Positions 25,626 to 36,685 of a DNA stretch of 64,000 nucleotides are shown here, in pieces. The DNA is from Monarcha castaneiventris obscurior (Eukaryota; Chordata; Aves; Passeriformes; Monarchidae). The stretch lies in assembly GCA_026261815.1 (NCBI GenBank), contig JAMPIT010000174.1, positions 14,694,001-14,758,000 of the forward strand, written 5' to 3'. The notes under the pieces are model-generated. The model had not been told where the DNA came from and made no database searches. It was given only the letters and a program-made list of their open reading frames with translations. The stretch's first letter is position 1, and each line of letters begins with the position of its first letter. A program made the position numbers and the translations under genes.

Positions 25626-26534
25626 AGAAAAAAACCCAATTTGCATCCTCTTTATTCTTTGCCTTCCCATGTGCTGACCCCACCCCTCGTGGTGTGGCTG
25701 GATGCTGGTCCTGCTTCTTGCACAGCAGTTTCACCACCTGATCCACGTGCAGGTTCTTGCTGCAGGGATTGCATGACTCCCTCTTGTGTCTTTAGAATCC
25801 TTTGCCTCCCCTTAGAGGGTGTTTAATTAAACTTGTTGGGTGTGCAGCCTGGGATTGATACGGGAATGGAGGAATAACCTGTTTTGGTGAGTTTCTCTTA
25901 CCTGTGAATATTGCTGCTTTATCCAGATTACAGGATGTTTATTTTAATTAATGAAGTTATGTTTAATGTCATTGCTTCTCTTTCCCTGCAGTGCAGTGGC
26001 CCACAGGTGTGTCAGGTCACTGGGGAAGTCATCCCAAATTCAACCTGTGGCACTGCTGGATGGGGCAGAGGATGTTCCCTGGGCAGCCTTTCTCACGGGA
26101 TGCTGTTGAAGGTGCCTTGCAAAGAGCGTTTCTGCAGCAGTGTTCCTGAGCCTGCCAGAAGGAGTTAAGTCTAGGAAAAAATACGTAGATGAAGGAGAAA
26201 CTGTTTCATGTCCTTGATTACGTAAAAGATTTCTGTTATCTTATCGTTTTGTGGAAAGAATTTGGGCTAAAGTCAGGCCCTGGCATTTGGAGTTGTCGTC
26301 ACGGATGTGAGGCTCCTTGAGCTGACAGACAAAGTGTGCTGTTGGTTTGTACTCAACAACTGTGCCTCAGTTTTTGATGGTAACTTCTCTTCCCACATCT
26401 CGCAAGCCTCTAAAGCTTAAGGCAGGGACTTGGGGGAATGAAGTCCTTCCTATCACAGGAGACAGGTTTGTAACCCCCTGAGGAACCTGAATGTGCCTGA
26501 ATCCCTGTAACCCAACAAGACAGGTCTGAGGCCA

Positions 26535-26660
26535 TTCCAGGCTCCTGTGAGGGGGCTCCGAGCAACCTGGTCTGGTGGAAGAGGTCCCTGCCTGTGGCAG
26601 GGGCTGGAACTGGATGAGCTTTAAGGTCCCTTCCAACCCAAACCATTTGATGATTTATGG
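26535..26660 (+). repeat. CR1 LINE 3'-end fragment
   Basis: The sequence 'agcaacctggtctggtggaa', then 'ccctgcctgtggcaggggct' and 'cccttccaacccaaaccatt', is the standard CR1 3' end in plus orientation. The 5' boundary is uncertain. Confidence 0.88.
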
Positions 26661-27886
26661 GGCATCACTTGAAAGCCTGTTGGAGCTGAGGTGCTGTGTT
26701 GGCCCTTGCTCGGGGATGGAGCCAGGGTGGCTGGGAAGCTCTGAAATTGGAATTTGACCCAGGAATATCAGTACTCACAGGCAACACCTTGAACTCCAGC
26801 TGGTGCTATTGGGCATCTTTCTCTGCCCGCAATGATGTAATGTGAAAAACGAAAAAAAAGGTATAAATCTATTTCATGAATTGCTGAGTTTGCAGACTTG
26901 CTGTAATCTCAACTTCCCAGGCCTTCAGCATAATAAATCTGTTGGGCTGTTTGTTATGTAGATACAAATATAAAGCACATTAATGCACGTGTGCCACAGC
27001 CTACACAATTTTATGTGTGTTCAGGCTTAGAAAGCCACTTCTGTTGTGCAGTCTGCCTGCTTTCCTCAATCTCTCAGCATTTTCCCTTGGGCTGTTCGGG
27101 CAGAGCAGTCCCTGTGTGCTTGGCCCGGCAGCAGGAGGAGCTGTGAGGAGCTGCCGTGTCCGCCTGGGGCGCTTTGCTCCCGCTGTTGTCTCTTGGCCTC
27201 ACATGGAGCGCGTTTGACCCCAGTAAATGCAGAGCTGAGCACAAGTGGGGAACAGCCCTGGGTGGGCATTCCCAGCCCGGCAGATCCATGTGGGATCTGC
27301 ATTGGCTGGTGGGACCACGGCGGGTCAGGAGGTATAAATGAAGGTGGATAAATGAAAAAGTGAGTTAAAAAATGAATTACTGTTGTCCCTCAAAATGGTG
27401 CTGTAGTATTTGGACTGCATGTCCTTGCCAGGTGAGTGAATATTTTCAAAATCAATCCCCATCAGTTATGATGCCAGGAGCCTGCTGTTGCCCCCTTGAT
27501 AAATACATCAATTTTTTTCTCATTTTTTCCCTTCTTTGAACTTCACTAATTTGCTCCACGCTGAGGTTTTCCTCAGCCATGTACTGTTCTGCCCTGCTGA
27601 AGGTGCTCCTCTGAGGGGATGCTTTGCTGTCTCTTCTCAGAACTCCACTATAAATAGAGTTTTTTCCAGCTACTCTTAAGGAAATCCCAGTGTACTGGGA
27701 GTAGGAAACTATTTGAGTAGGAATCAAACAAATGAGCAAATGTCAAAATATTTACTTGCATTGTTTGAACTATAAACTTTGCTTTTAAGTTATTATTGTT
27801 GGGGTGTGATTGTGCCCTTAAAACACTTGGTGTTTATGATCCTTGTTAAAAGAGCAAACAGTGTTCTGTAAAAAAGCCTCTCTTAC

Positions 27887-27914
27887 TCCCTCCCTCCTTC
27901 CTTCCTTCCCTCCA
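27887..27914 (+). repeat. C/T-rich simple repeat
   Basis: A run of TCCC and TTCC tetramers forms a pure pyrimidine tract on the plus strand. It is a simple microsatellite in intergenic DNA with no gene nearby. Confidence 0.8.
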
Positions 27915-30900
27915 CTACCTGGATCCAAGCCGTCAGGCAAATAAAAAAATGGCTGAGACACTCAAAAAGGAGGAAGACATTTAGCTATTGCTAGTGTTTA
28001 TTTGTTCTTTGACATTTACCTGCAGGAAAGAAGTTTCTGTTGTGCAGAGGATAAAGGGGAGTGATGTTTGCTGCTGGGAAAAAGTCATAGTTGACAGCCC
28101 AAGAGCTTGAAGACTTTGCTGTGTTTACCCCATAATTGTTTTGGGGATGGCTTTTTCAAAATTTTAATTATTTATACAGATTATGTACATAATGACAGAC
28201 ATTTATCTGCTCACGGTGAGCTAAAAATCAGAAGTTCCTTCCTGGGAAGCAAGATTTGAATGTGTCAGTGAGGCTTTCAGAACCCACTTGGAGGGAGGTT
28301 TGGGCTCACTGCTGTATTAATCCCATAATTAAATTGCTAAGTTCCTGGAAGTTGCCTCCCTGGAGTGATGAAAGTGAAGATAACCAGGTAGTGAGAGGGA
28401 GCTCAGAGGCAGCTTTGGCTGTTCTTATCTGTGCTCTGAGCAGCTTTTCAAGTGGTGGTGGGAGCTCTGGCTGCCTCCTTGGGCTCAGGGCAGGAAGAGC
28501 CTTTTCCTGGGAGGAAGACACAGCTTCAATCCACTTCTCTTCAGGAATTCAGCTGAGCTGTTCCAGGCAGGCACTGCTTCCTCATCCCTCCTGTGGCAGA
28601 CTTTGTTTTCCAGTAGAAAGATGGACACAGCAGCAGGACTTACACAGTCTAACTCTCCCTTTCCTACTGAAATGCCCAAGAGGGGTAAATAAACCAAGTC
28701 TATTATTCAGGTTGGTCCCAAGTCCCACACCCATGAAAACCAGGGGTTTATTACTGGCTGTGAGTCTTAGCTAATGTAAAATCAGAGCAGCTTTCGGGTT
28801 CAGAGAAGGCCTCACTGTTGCTGCAGGGTGACAAACTGCAGAGGCCGGCACAGAGCTGAGGAGTTTGTTACAGGATGCACCAGGAATTGCCATGCTGGCC
28901 ACACAGTGCCCATTTCCTGGGCTCAGGCTCGCTGGAAAACTCATGCCATAAATAAAAATTAAACCTGATCAGGCAAACTAAAATCCATTTAGGAGGCAGG
29001 AAATGTTCCACGGTAATGAAGTTTGTTTCGTGAAGCCTGAAGACCCTGTGGATCCTCTGCTCTTGTGCAGGGCTGAATATTGGAAGTAGAAATGTGCTGA
29101 CAACTGTTTCCTGATAGATGTTTAAGTATGAAGAAATAACCTCCCCTCCTGCCACAACAGCTTGTAGGAATACTGTTTTCCTTCTGGTGTCATTCCACCC
29201 TCTGAGCATCAGTACAATGGGTGGCTTATCTTCATTAATCAGAGTATGAACAACTCCTGGCACACGTGAGTCTGAGCTTTGAGGCTGCTGGATTTTCTCC
29301 TGGGCTGGCAAGGGACAGCTACCAAAGGGGCAGGTGTGCTGGTGGGAGAGGAAGGGTGATTCAGGATTGCTCCATAAGCCTGGAAACCAGAAGGTCAAGC
29401 TCATCTCTGCTCTTTTTCCTTGGCTTAACGTCATTGCCCTTGTTTCCCAGCTAGGAAGCACAGCCCTTGCCCTTCCTTGTGGGAATGGATAAGCAAGCGG
29501 AGAGCAGATAAAAAAATTATACAATTTTCTGATGCTGACAATAACAGAAGCTCAGGGAGTTAAGAGCTTCCTTTGAAATAATGGGAAAAAATACATCATG
29601 AACATTTGAGAGTGAAGTTGACCTCCCCAACCCTGTGAGGAAATGAGCAATCCTGTCCTAACAGAGAGCCCCGAGGCTGAATCAGAGAGGGAAGGGACTT
29701 GCACGGGAAGCCCCAGCCAGCAGTGAGAGGGGGATGCCAAGACAGCTGCTCTGGGCAGGAGTTGGCCTGTGCCCAGCAGGGGCTGGGGGCTCCAGGGCTC
29801 TGTGCAGCTCCATGCTGGCTCTCCAGGCTCAGGGAGGACGCTCACAGGATGCTGACACTGAGCTGCTGAGCCCCTCCTGGGCTGAACAAGGCCTGGCTTA
29901 AGGACATGGGACCTCTCAAGGGTCTGTGTGGGGCTTTGGCAGGGAACGTAGAGACAGTGGGAGGGAAGTGTGCACTTACTGGGAGAGCAGGGATGTGGTT
30001 TTGTGCTTCATCTCACTAAGAGAAGTGTGATGTTCAGCAGTAACCCCTGAACCAGTCATGCCCCAGCTCTGGCTGGTGTCTGGGTGAAACAGCCCTGGGC
30101 TCTTGGTCTGTTGGTCAGAGGCTTTTCCAGTAACTCCTGTGATCTTCCATTTGCAAAGCAGGAAAGGGAGAGGAAGGATGTCCTGGCTCCTCTGCTACAG
30201 CAGTGCCCTGGGAAGGCAGAGTCACTGTTCAGTGGGATGAAAGGCACTGCTGAGCTGCACCTCCCACCCCCACCTGCTCCAGGTGCCTCCGAGCTCCACA
30301 CGGGGCTGATAGCAAACAAATCAGGAGAACTCTGCAAAAGATAAGGTGAGTGAGACAACCCTTTCCTTCTGCCCAGTGCAGTGCTCAGTGCTCAGGTGGC
30401 TGCTGGGGCACGTGGCAGGGGCTGAGCTGGTGGGAAGGGCGAGTTTAGAGGGTGGACAGGGTGACGCCGCTGTGGGATCGGTGTGGACACTGAGCTGGGT
30501 GCAGCAATCACCAGACAAGGGGTAAAGCCAAAAGCTCTGAGACCTTGAGCAGCAGCTCAGCAGAGTCCCTGGCTGGCTGTAGCACAGGCTTTGGGAATTG
30601 GAGCTGCTCCCTGACTCAGTGGTCAAGCAAAGGATTTTATACATTTATTTTCTTTTAAATTCAAACCTTCAACATAACTTTAAAAAAAAAAAAAATGATG
30701 GGTAAAGAAACCCCCAAACCCAAAAAACTTTGCCCTTCAGGTGAGGAGACTGTAGCAGCTGCATTTGTTTGTGATACAGAGACACCCCTCTGAGAAGAAA
30801 ATAATGTCCTGGGTAAGAGTGCCTCAGCAGCTTTGGGAACTACTCAGAATTAGTTTGTGATTCCTGGGGCTCTGTGAAACATTCATTAAAGCTCAGGGGC

Positions 30901-31489
30901 AGGTGCAAAGACCCATGAACAAAAGAGAAATTGAAGCTGAGTTGCACCTTCAAGCCTGCCAGCTGCTTTATCTACCACGCCTTGTGCCTGCTCAGTTTAA
31001 TCCCAAAGTTACTGAAGCCTCTCCTGGTGTTCTTTTTTTGGCCAGTTGGAAGGAGCAGCAGGTAGTTACGGCCTAGTGGAAAATAATCTTTCCTGGCAGT
31101 TCCCTTGAGGTAAGAACACATCTGATCATTTGGTGATGTAGTCAGGGATGCACTGAGGACTTTTCAGGGAAGGCATTTCCTCATCTGGGAGGAGTCACCT
31201 CACATGGGAAGAGAAGCCTCGTTCTGGGGGAAGAAAAAATACCAAACAAAAAACAAAACACACAAGACAAGGGTGTGTTCCCTTGGAAGGGTTTGGCTCC
31301 ATCCAGTCTAAGGACCCTCCTTACCTCAGAGGAAAAGATATTTATAGTTTGGGAGTCAACGCCAGGATGAAGACTTGTCTCCCTTTGCCTCTATGGGATG
31401 CAGGAATTGTCTGAAAGCAAGAGCAGGTGGAGGGCTGATGAATTAAAGGCCTCCTCTCATTGAAAAGGTTGTCAGAGTCCCTTGGCAGC

Positions 31490-32177
31490 AAAACTGGAAG
31501 GCAAAGGAGTTTAGAAAGGCTGGATGTGCTTTTAAGAAGGAAATTTTAAAGGCACAGGAGCAGATGATCCCACATGCCAAAAAATGTGCCAGCAGGGCAG
31601 GAGACCAGCCTGGCTGAACAGGGAGCTTTGGCTGGAGCTCAGGAGAAAAAGGAGCATGTGGCCTCTGGAAGAAGGGGCAGGTAACTCAGAAGGACTACAA
31701 GGATATCAGGGTTATGTAGGGCTGAAGCTTAACTGCAACTTAATCTGGCTACTGCTGTAAAAGCCAAAAATTGGCCAGGCCCAGGGAGTGGTGGGGAATG
31801 CTGCTGGACCCAGGTGGTGTCCGGGCACTGTGGTGTCCCCTGGGGCTCAGTGCTGGGCCCAGCCCTGGTTAACATCATTACTGATGACCTGGACAGGGGG
31901 ATCAAGGGAGTTTTCTGGTGTCATGGAGGTGGGTGGGAGTGTTGCTCTGAAGGAGGGCAGGAAGACCCTGCAGAGGGATTGGGACAGGCTCGATTGATGG
32001 GCCAAGGGAATGAGATTCATCAACACCAAGTGCCAGGTCCTGCCCTTGGGTCACAACAACCCCATGGATCCCTCCAGGCTGGGGGATGAGTGGCTGGAAA
32101 AGTGGCCAGTGGAAAGGGAGCTGGGGGTGCCCAGGATGGGCCACTGCTCTCCTTGGGCTGAGCTGTCCCAGTGCTGC
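31490..32177 (+). mobile_element. CR1 LINE internal fragment (reverse-transcriptase region), internally deleted
   Basis: The left part resembles the CR1 ORF2 region before the RT domain ('accagcctggctgaacaggg', 'tctggaagaaggggcaggta', 'cttaatctggctactgctgt'). At about 31775 it jumps to the C-terminal RT portion: in frame from 31814 the peptide GVPWGSVLGPALVNIITDDL matches the CR1 RT motif, and 'gggtcacaacaaccccatg' follows. Most of the RT core is therefore missing. Several stops break it. The 3' end is cut by the solo LTR at 32178. It is a dead copy. Confidence 0.85.
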
Positions 32178-32609
32178 TGCTGCCTGAAGAGGCCACCTAA
32201 AAACAGGGACTAGACAAGAATAAGGGAACAAAGGTAGGTATTTATTTGAAGGGTCTTCAAAGGTACACCCTGGGGAGCCCAGAGACTACTGCCAAAATGG
32301 ACCCCAAGATGGACAAAGGGTCACAAGTTCTTCACACTTTTGTAAGTTTGATTCTTATTCTCCAATTAAATTTTTCAATTAAAGCTTCAGTTAATGATGT
32401 AGTTTCCCCAAGCTTGCCCCCCCTTTAGAGGCTTTGGTTTACATTTTGGGCCTAGGATGGTCTGAGTGTCCTTGGAGAGCCGGCCTGGAGAGGCTTTGTT
32501 ATGTCTACCTAGCATGAGAGAGCAGAAATTAACAGGCTGCAGGAAACTTTAGTTACACACGAGGCAGTGCAGGATTTAAAAAATATGAAAGTTAAAACCT
32601 AAGGCATCA
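32178..32609 (-). mobile_element. Solo LTR of an endogenous retrovirus, copy 2
   Basis: This aligns along its whole length with the LTR at 4611-5049, with scattered substitutions and small indels. It is flanked by a perfect 4-bp duplication CTGC (32174-32177 and 32610-32613). The minus-strand AATAAA is kept at 32241-32246, but the TATA box of copy 1 is degraded to cttacaaaag. The low-coordinate end has changed from TGATGCC to TGCTGCC. It sits at the 3' edge of a CR1 fragment, so it inserted after that CR1. No internal retroviral genes remain. Confidence 0.83.
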
Positions 32610-33904
32610 CTGCCCTCCCTGCTCCAAGGCCCTTTGTAGCTGCCTCCAGAGCAATCCCACTGGAGCAGGTGCTGCTGTGCCTGAGCTGTGCTTCCCTGGC
32701 TCCCACTCTGCCAGCTAAGGAAGGGCTGTGATTTTTTGGGTTGACCTACACAACACTTGGAGCGTGTGCAGCAGAGCTGTAAGTTACTCTCTGCTCAGGC
32801 CCAAACAGGACTGAAAACCTGCCCAAGTTGCTGGGTTAAAACCACCACCTCCCTTCAGCCTCCAGCCTTCCCTGATCTCTCTATGGATAACACCTTCTGA
32901 AGTTGTCTATTCTAAAGGGAGAAACCAAATCCCGTGTGTGTGTGTATAAAACAGGAGTAAAAACATCAAAAGCTTCATCCCCAAGCTGCAGCCACTTGAA
33001 AGGCTGCAGGTGCTGGGCAGCTGTGAGGTTTCACCTCCAGCACAGGTGAGGCACTGGAACCTCCTTTAAGTTTCATTACAGATTGAGCCAAGTTAAATTC
33101 TCTCCCTCTGGCTCCAGGCTGGTGCTGGACACAATTACAAAAGGCCACCTGCCCTGCCCTGGCTGAGACACGTAGCTGAGCCCTGAGGCAGCCCCAGAAA
33201 GCTTGGAGACAAGGCTGCTGCACCTGCTGATGCTTTTTGGCTACCAGCATATCCAGCCTCAGGGATAAAAAAGTAGCTCAAGCAAAGGGGAAATATTTCT
33301 TTTTGCTAGAGTGATTTCTGTTCTCTTTTATGACACGTGATGTTTGGACAAATGCTCAACAACACCTGAATACTTATAAAGAAATCCTTCTTCAAAGGAC
33401 AGAAAGGCAGCAAACACAGATGCACATGCTCAGAAGGGATGGGTAGGAATGTTCTCTGACAGGGAACTTTGCCCTGTGCAAGAAGGAAGACTTCCACACT
33501 CAGCAGGACCACCCTCACTCATGGTAACAGCCTTGGAAACAAAGATGTTATTCTTCTTTCACATATAAAATGTTCCTCTTGGAAAGGTCATTTTAATAAC
33601 GCAGAGAGGGGGCTTTTGTCTAATTCAAACACTATTCAGGATGAATTTCATTCCTGCAAGGACCCTGATCACAGCTGCTGAAGCCCAGCAGTGAGAATAC
33701 ACATCTCTTGTCCGACATAACCATTTTTTTCTGTCCCTCCTCCATCACCTGGCATGACAGGGTTGAGCTCTGGCTCACACAGATCCACAGTTGCAAAATG
33801 AAAGGTTGTTAAATCAGTATTAGCCATTAAGAAAAAGTCACCTCCCTCCTCCAAGAAAGAGTCATACTACTGAGTGGCAAAGAACACAATGGCACCTCCC
33901 ATCA

Positions 33905-36685
33905 GGCATTATTTCATTGGGTTTATTCTAATTTAATAGATGATTATCAGATTTGTGCAAGACAGTTACCTCTAGCACAAAGGGGAAGAAAGTAAAATCA
34001 CAGCAACATATACACACAAAACAAGATACACAAAATAGAGCTAAATTTATATACAGGTTAGTAGCAGCTAGACTTAACTTCATTTAATACATGGCTTTAC
34101 TCACTACAGTTTTAGGCACAGAGAAGAATTTATCTGCTATGATGAAGGGCCACAATGAATAAATACCTCGTTCCAAGTCCTCCCTGGGCAGAAACTGCTT
34201 TACCTAACGAAGATCTAACTCTCACTTCCCACCAGCTGAGGACACAGCCCTGCACAAAGGATGAGAGAACATGATCCAGCTAATTCAGCATATAGCAACT
34301 TTAGATATTAAACTCCTGGGGTATTTTTAAGTAGGGTGACTTTACAGAGTTATTGAACTGGACTGAATTTCAATGAAACAGTGTCAGGGTTTTTCCCCCC
34401 CGTTTGCTTAGCAGGGACTCGCAGCTGTAAACAACTCAAAGAAGAGCTGGCAAGAAATGATTAGATGTGCAGATTGCTTCATACACACTTCACATTCATA
34501 ATGAGGAATTTGCTTTACCAGGATTTAAAAGCACAAAGGCCATGAAACATTTAAATTTACTTATCAGGTTATGTTAATAAATTATGATGCATCATCCACA
34601 TGTTGGCCTCCATTCCAGCCTGCACTGCAGCACGTGCTTGGGAGTATTTTATGTGATCCCTTGTCTTTCTGATTTAGGACTACAAACTCAGAGCCCAGCA
34701 GAACAAGCCTGTGCCTTACTTGCAGCAAAACAGCCTTTTTTTTGTTTCAGCAGCACCTCTCACGTTTGATTATGCATGCCCAAGTGCTCTGCCAGCCCAG
34801 GAATGGCCACATATTTTAATTACTGATTGCTTATGTATAGAAAGCCTGTCACAGTGAGGAACACGATCACTTACCCAGTGAAAAGGCTGAAAAGAATAAC
34901 TACATAACAGAACCAGCCAGATACCGTAACAACACAATTAAAAATTTAAGCAGCAAGCAGATAATTAAAAAAAAACACAACCAAAAAACCCCTTAAATTA
35001 TGAGGCAGGTTGAGAATGACACAAAGGTTTTTCCTTCATGACAGCTTCATTTACAAGTACAGCTCAGCAAGTTTGAAATACTTTATCACAAGCACTACAA
35101 ACTTGTTTATCACAGTTATGTCAGAGCTCCTCGTCAAAGGGTGTGTCAGTTTCTGCTGTAGCCACCCCTCCTCTTCTCCAAGGTTTATTGCTCAGCTACT
35201 TGGGAGAAGGAGTGGGTTGGTCGAGGCTTTAGAAAGTGCAGAGAGTAAGTCAGTTTTTCTCTTTAGAAAAAAATCCAAAACACCGAGAAATCAAACATGA
35301 AGGAATAACAACAAAAAAATTGCGAGTTTGGAGTTTGGCATTTGATTTTAAAGTGGCTATTCTTGACGTTTTCAGGTAATACAAAAAGGGAAGGAGTTTC
35401 AATGTGGAAGGGTAGCTTTGCCATATTAAAAAAAAAAATCATACCAACACAAATATATTTTGGAACCATCTTTACCAGCCTTGTCTATTGAACAAGGGCA
35501 AAATACCACCAACTTGGACCATTCAGGAATGATGTGCTCTTACATACAGCTCTCCTGAAACTCCACTTAGCCTGCAAGGATTTTGGCTGTAACTTCTGTT
35601 ATGCATTGGCAGGGCAGAATCAAATAAGGCTGTGAACAGAGGATTATTAGGGCTGTCAAACTACAGGAAGACCAATGACAGTTTTAGAAGTAACAGAACT
35701 TATAATTTGTGTAGTACAGCTACTGCTCAAAAAGTAACAGCTCCTTCCCAGGAACCCCAACATAAAAGACAAGACTTTTGACATACGGGCCTTGCTTTTG
35801 GTACAAAGTTAACTTGTTCCTATGGCTTCTCTGCTGTGAGATCCTCCCTGGGACAGAGCAGTTGGGGTCACAGATTGTCAGGAGACTCTTTGGCTGTCAG
35901 TGTGAAATCTGGTGCTCGGTGCATACCCTTGAGGCTTTCCTGGTGCCTGTCCCTGGACATGTGGGCTGCTCAGGTGTGACCAAGAAGCAGGTGGCTGGGA
36001 AGGGAGGGGAGACTCCAGGTGCAGCAGCAGAGTGAGGCAGTCACCCATTCAAAGCCTGGGCTGCTCTGTCCAGGAGAAGGTCGAAGCAGAAGCCACCCTG
36101 TGCACAGTTCTGAGTCAAGTGCAGAGTGAGGGAGCAGAAGACCCCACCACTGGCAGGGAAAGAAGCCAAGCCGGATAACACAGACAACAAAAAGTCAGAG
36201 AAGGATGTCACACTGTCAGAAATTTCAGCTGTGACATTATTTCGAGCTCCCACAGACAGACAGACACATGTGGGCAGGACAGATGGAGCTCTTGGTTTTG
36301 GCTTCAGAAAGAGCAAAAGCAAGATTTGCCATTCAGTTTGCTATGTACAACAATACTGCACTGTACACTTCATTAATGAGATGCTGCCTGCTACAGTCCA
36401 GCATCAATTAAATAAGATTCCTCTTAGTCACAAAGAGCAACAGATGAGCATCTCTGTAGGAAGGAGAGCCAAGACCCACTGCTGTACATGACCCTACGTG
36501 GTGCCAGTCCTTCTGGGATAAACACAAGTGGCCATTCCACAGTGTCTAGTACCTCCCTGGCTTGCCTGAAGCAGAGAACTTTCCCTTTTTTCTTCCAATC
36601 CACTTGATCCCAATCCTGTTGGGACTGTTCTAGCACAAAGCCATGCTATGACTTTCCCCCCACTGCCACAACATTCCCATCCAAG
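33905..36685 (-). other. PROSER2: PROSER2 3' untranslated region (inferred extent)
   Basis: An AT-rich stretch of about 2.8 kb after the PROSER2 stop, with no recognised interspersed repeat, unlike the adjoining intergenic DNA. Minus-strand AATAAA hexamers occur at 35184-35189 and 33922-33927. The distal one is followed by GT-rich sequence, so I place the end near 33905. A shorter form ending near 35165 is possible. Confidence 0.5.
33922..33927 (-). promoter_or_regulatory. PROSER2: Candidate PROSER2 polyadenylation signal AATAAA
   Basis: The plus-strand TTTATT reads AATAAA on the PROSER2 strand. Downstream on that strand is GGGAGGTGCCATTGTGTTC, a plausible GT-rich element. An alternative hexamer lies at 35184-35189. 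Confidence 0.5.

Larger units (their letters stand above)
24716..33904. other. Intergenic region between convergent UPF2 and PROSER2
   Basis: About 9.2 kb between the two poly(A) signals. From about 25.4 to 33.3 kb the sequence is visibly richer in G and C than the UPF2 introns, and several long open frames result. It contains CR1 fragments (25345, 26535, 31490), a solo LTR (32178), a C/T microsatellite (27887) and an A run (30680). No exon or known gene was recognised. Confidence 0.7.

Noticed and set aside
25411..25826. Open frames of 108-111 codons around 25.4-25.8 kb
   Set aside because: They lie largely in a CR1 3' fragment on either strand; CR1 3' ends regularly give such spurious frames.
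28256..28774. 172-codon plus-strand frame in the intergenic block
   Set aside because: It starts at TTG, is Ser/Leu/Pro-rich, and resembles no family.
31788..32231. Possible functional reverse transcriptase around 31.8 kb
   Set aside because: Only the end of the CR1 RT domain is present, the core is deleted, and stops interrupt the frame.
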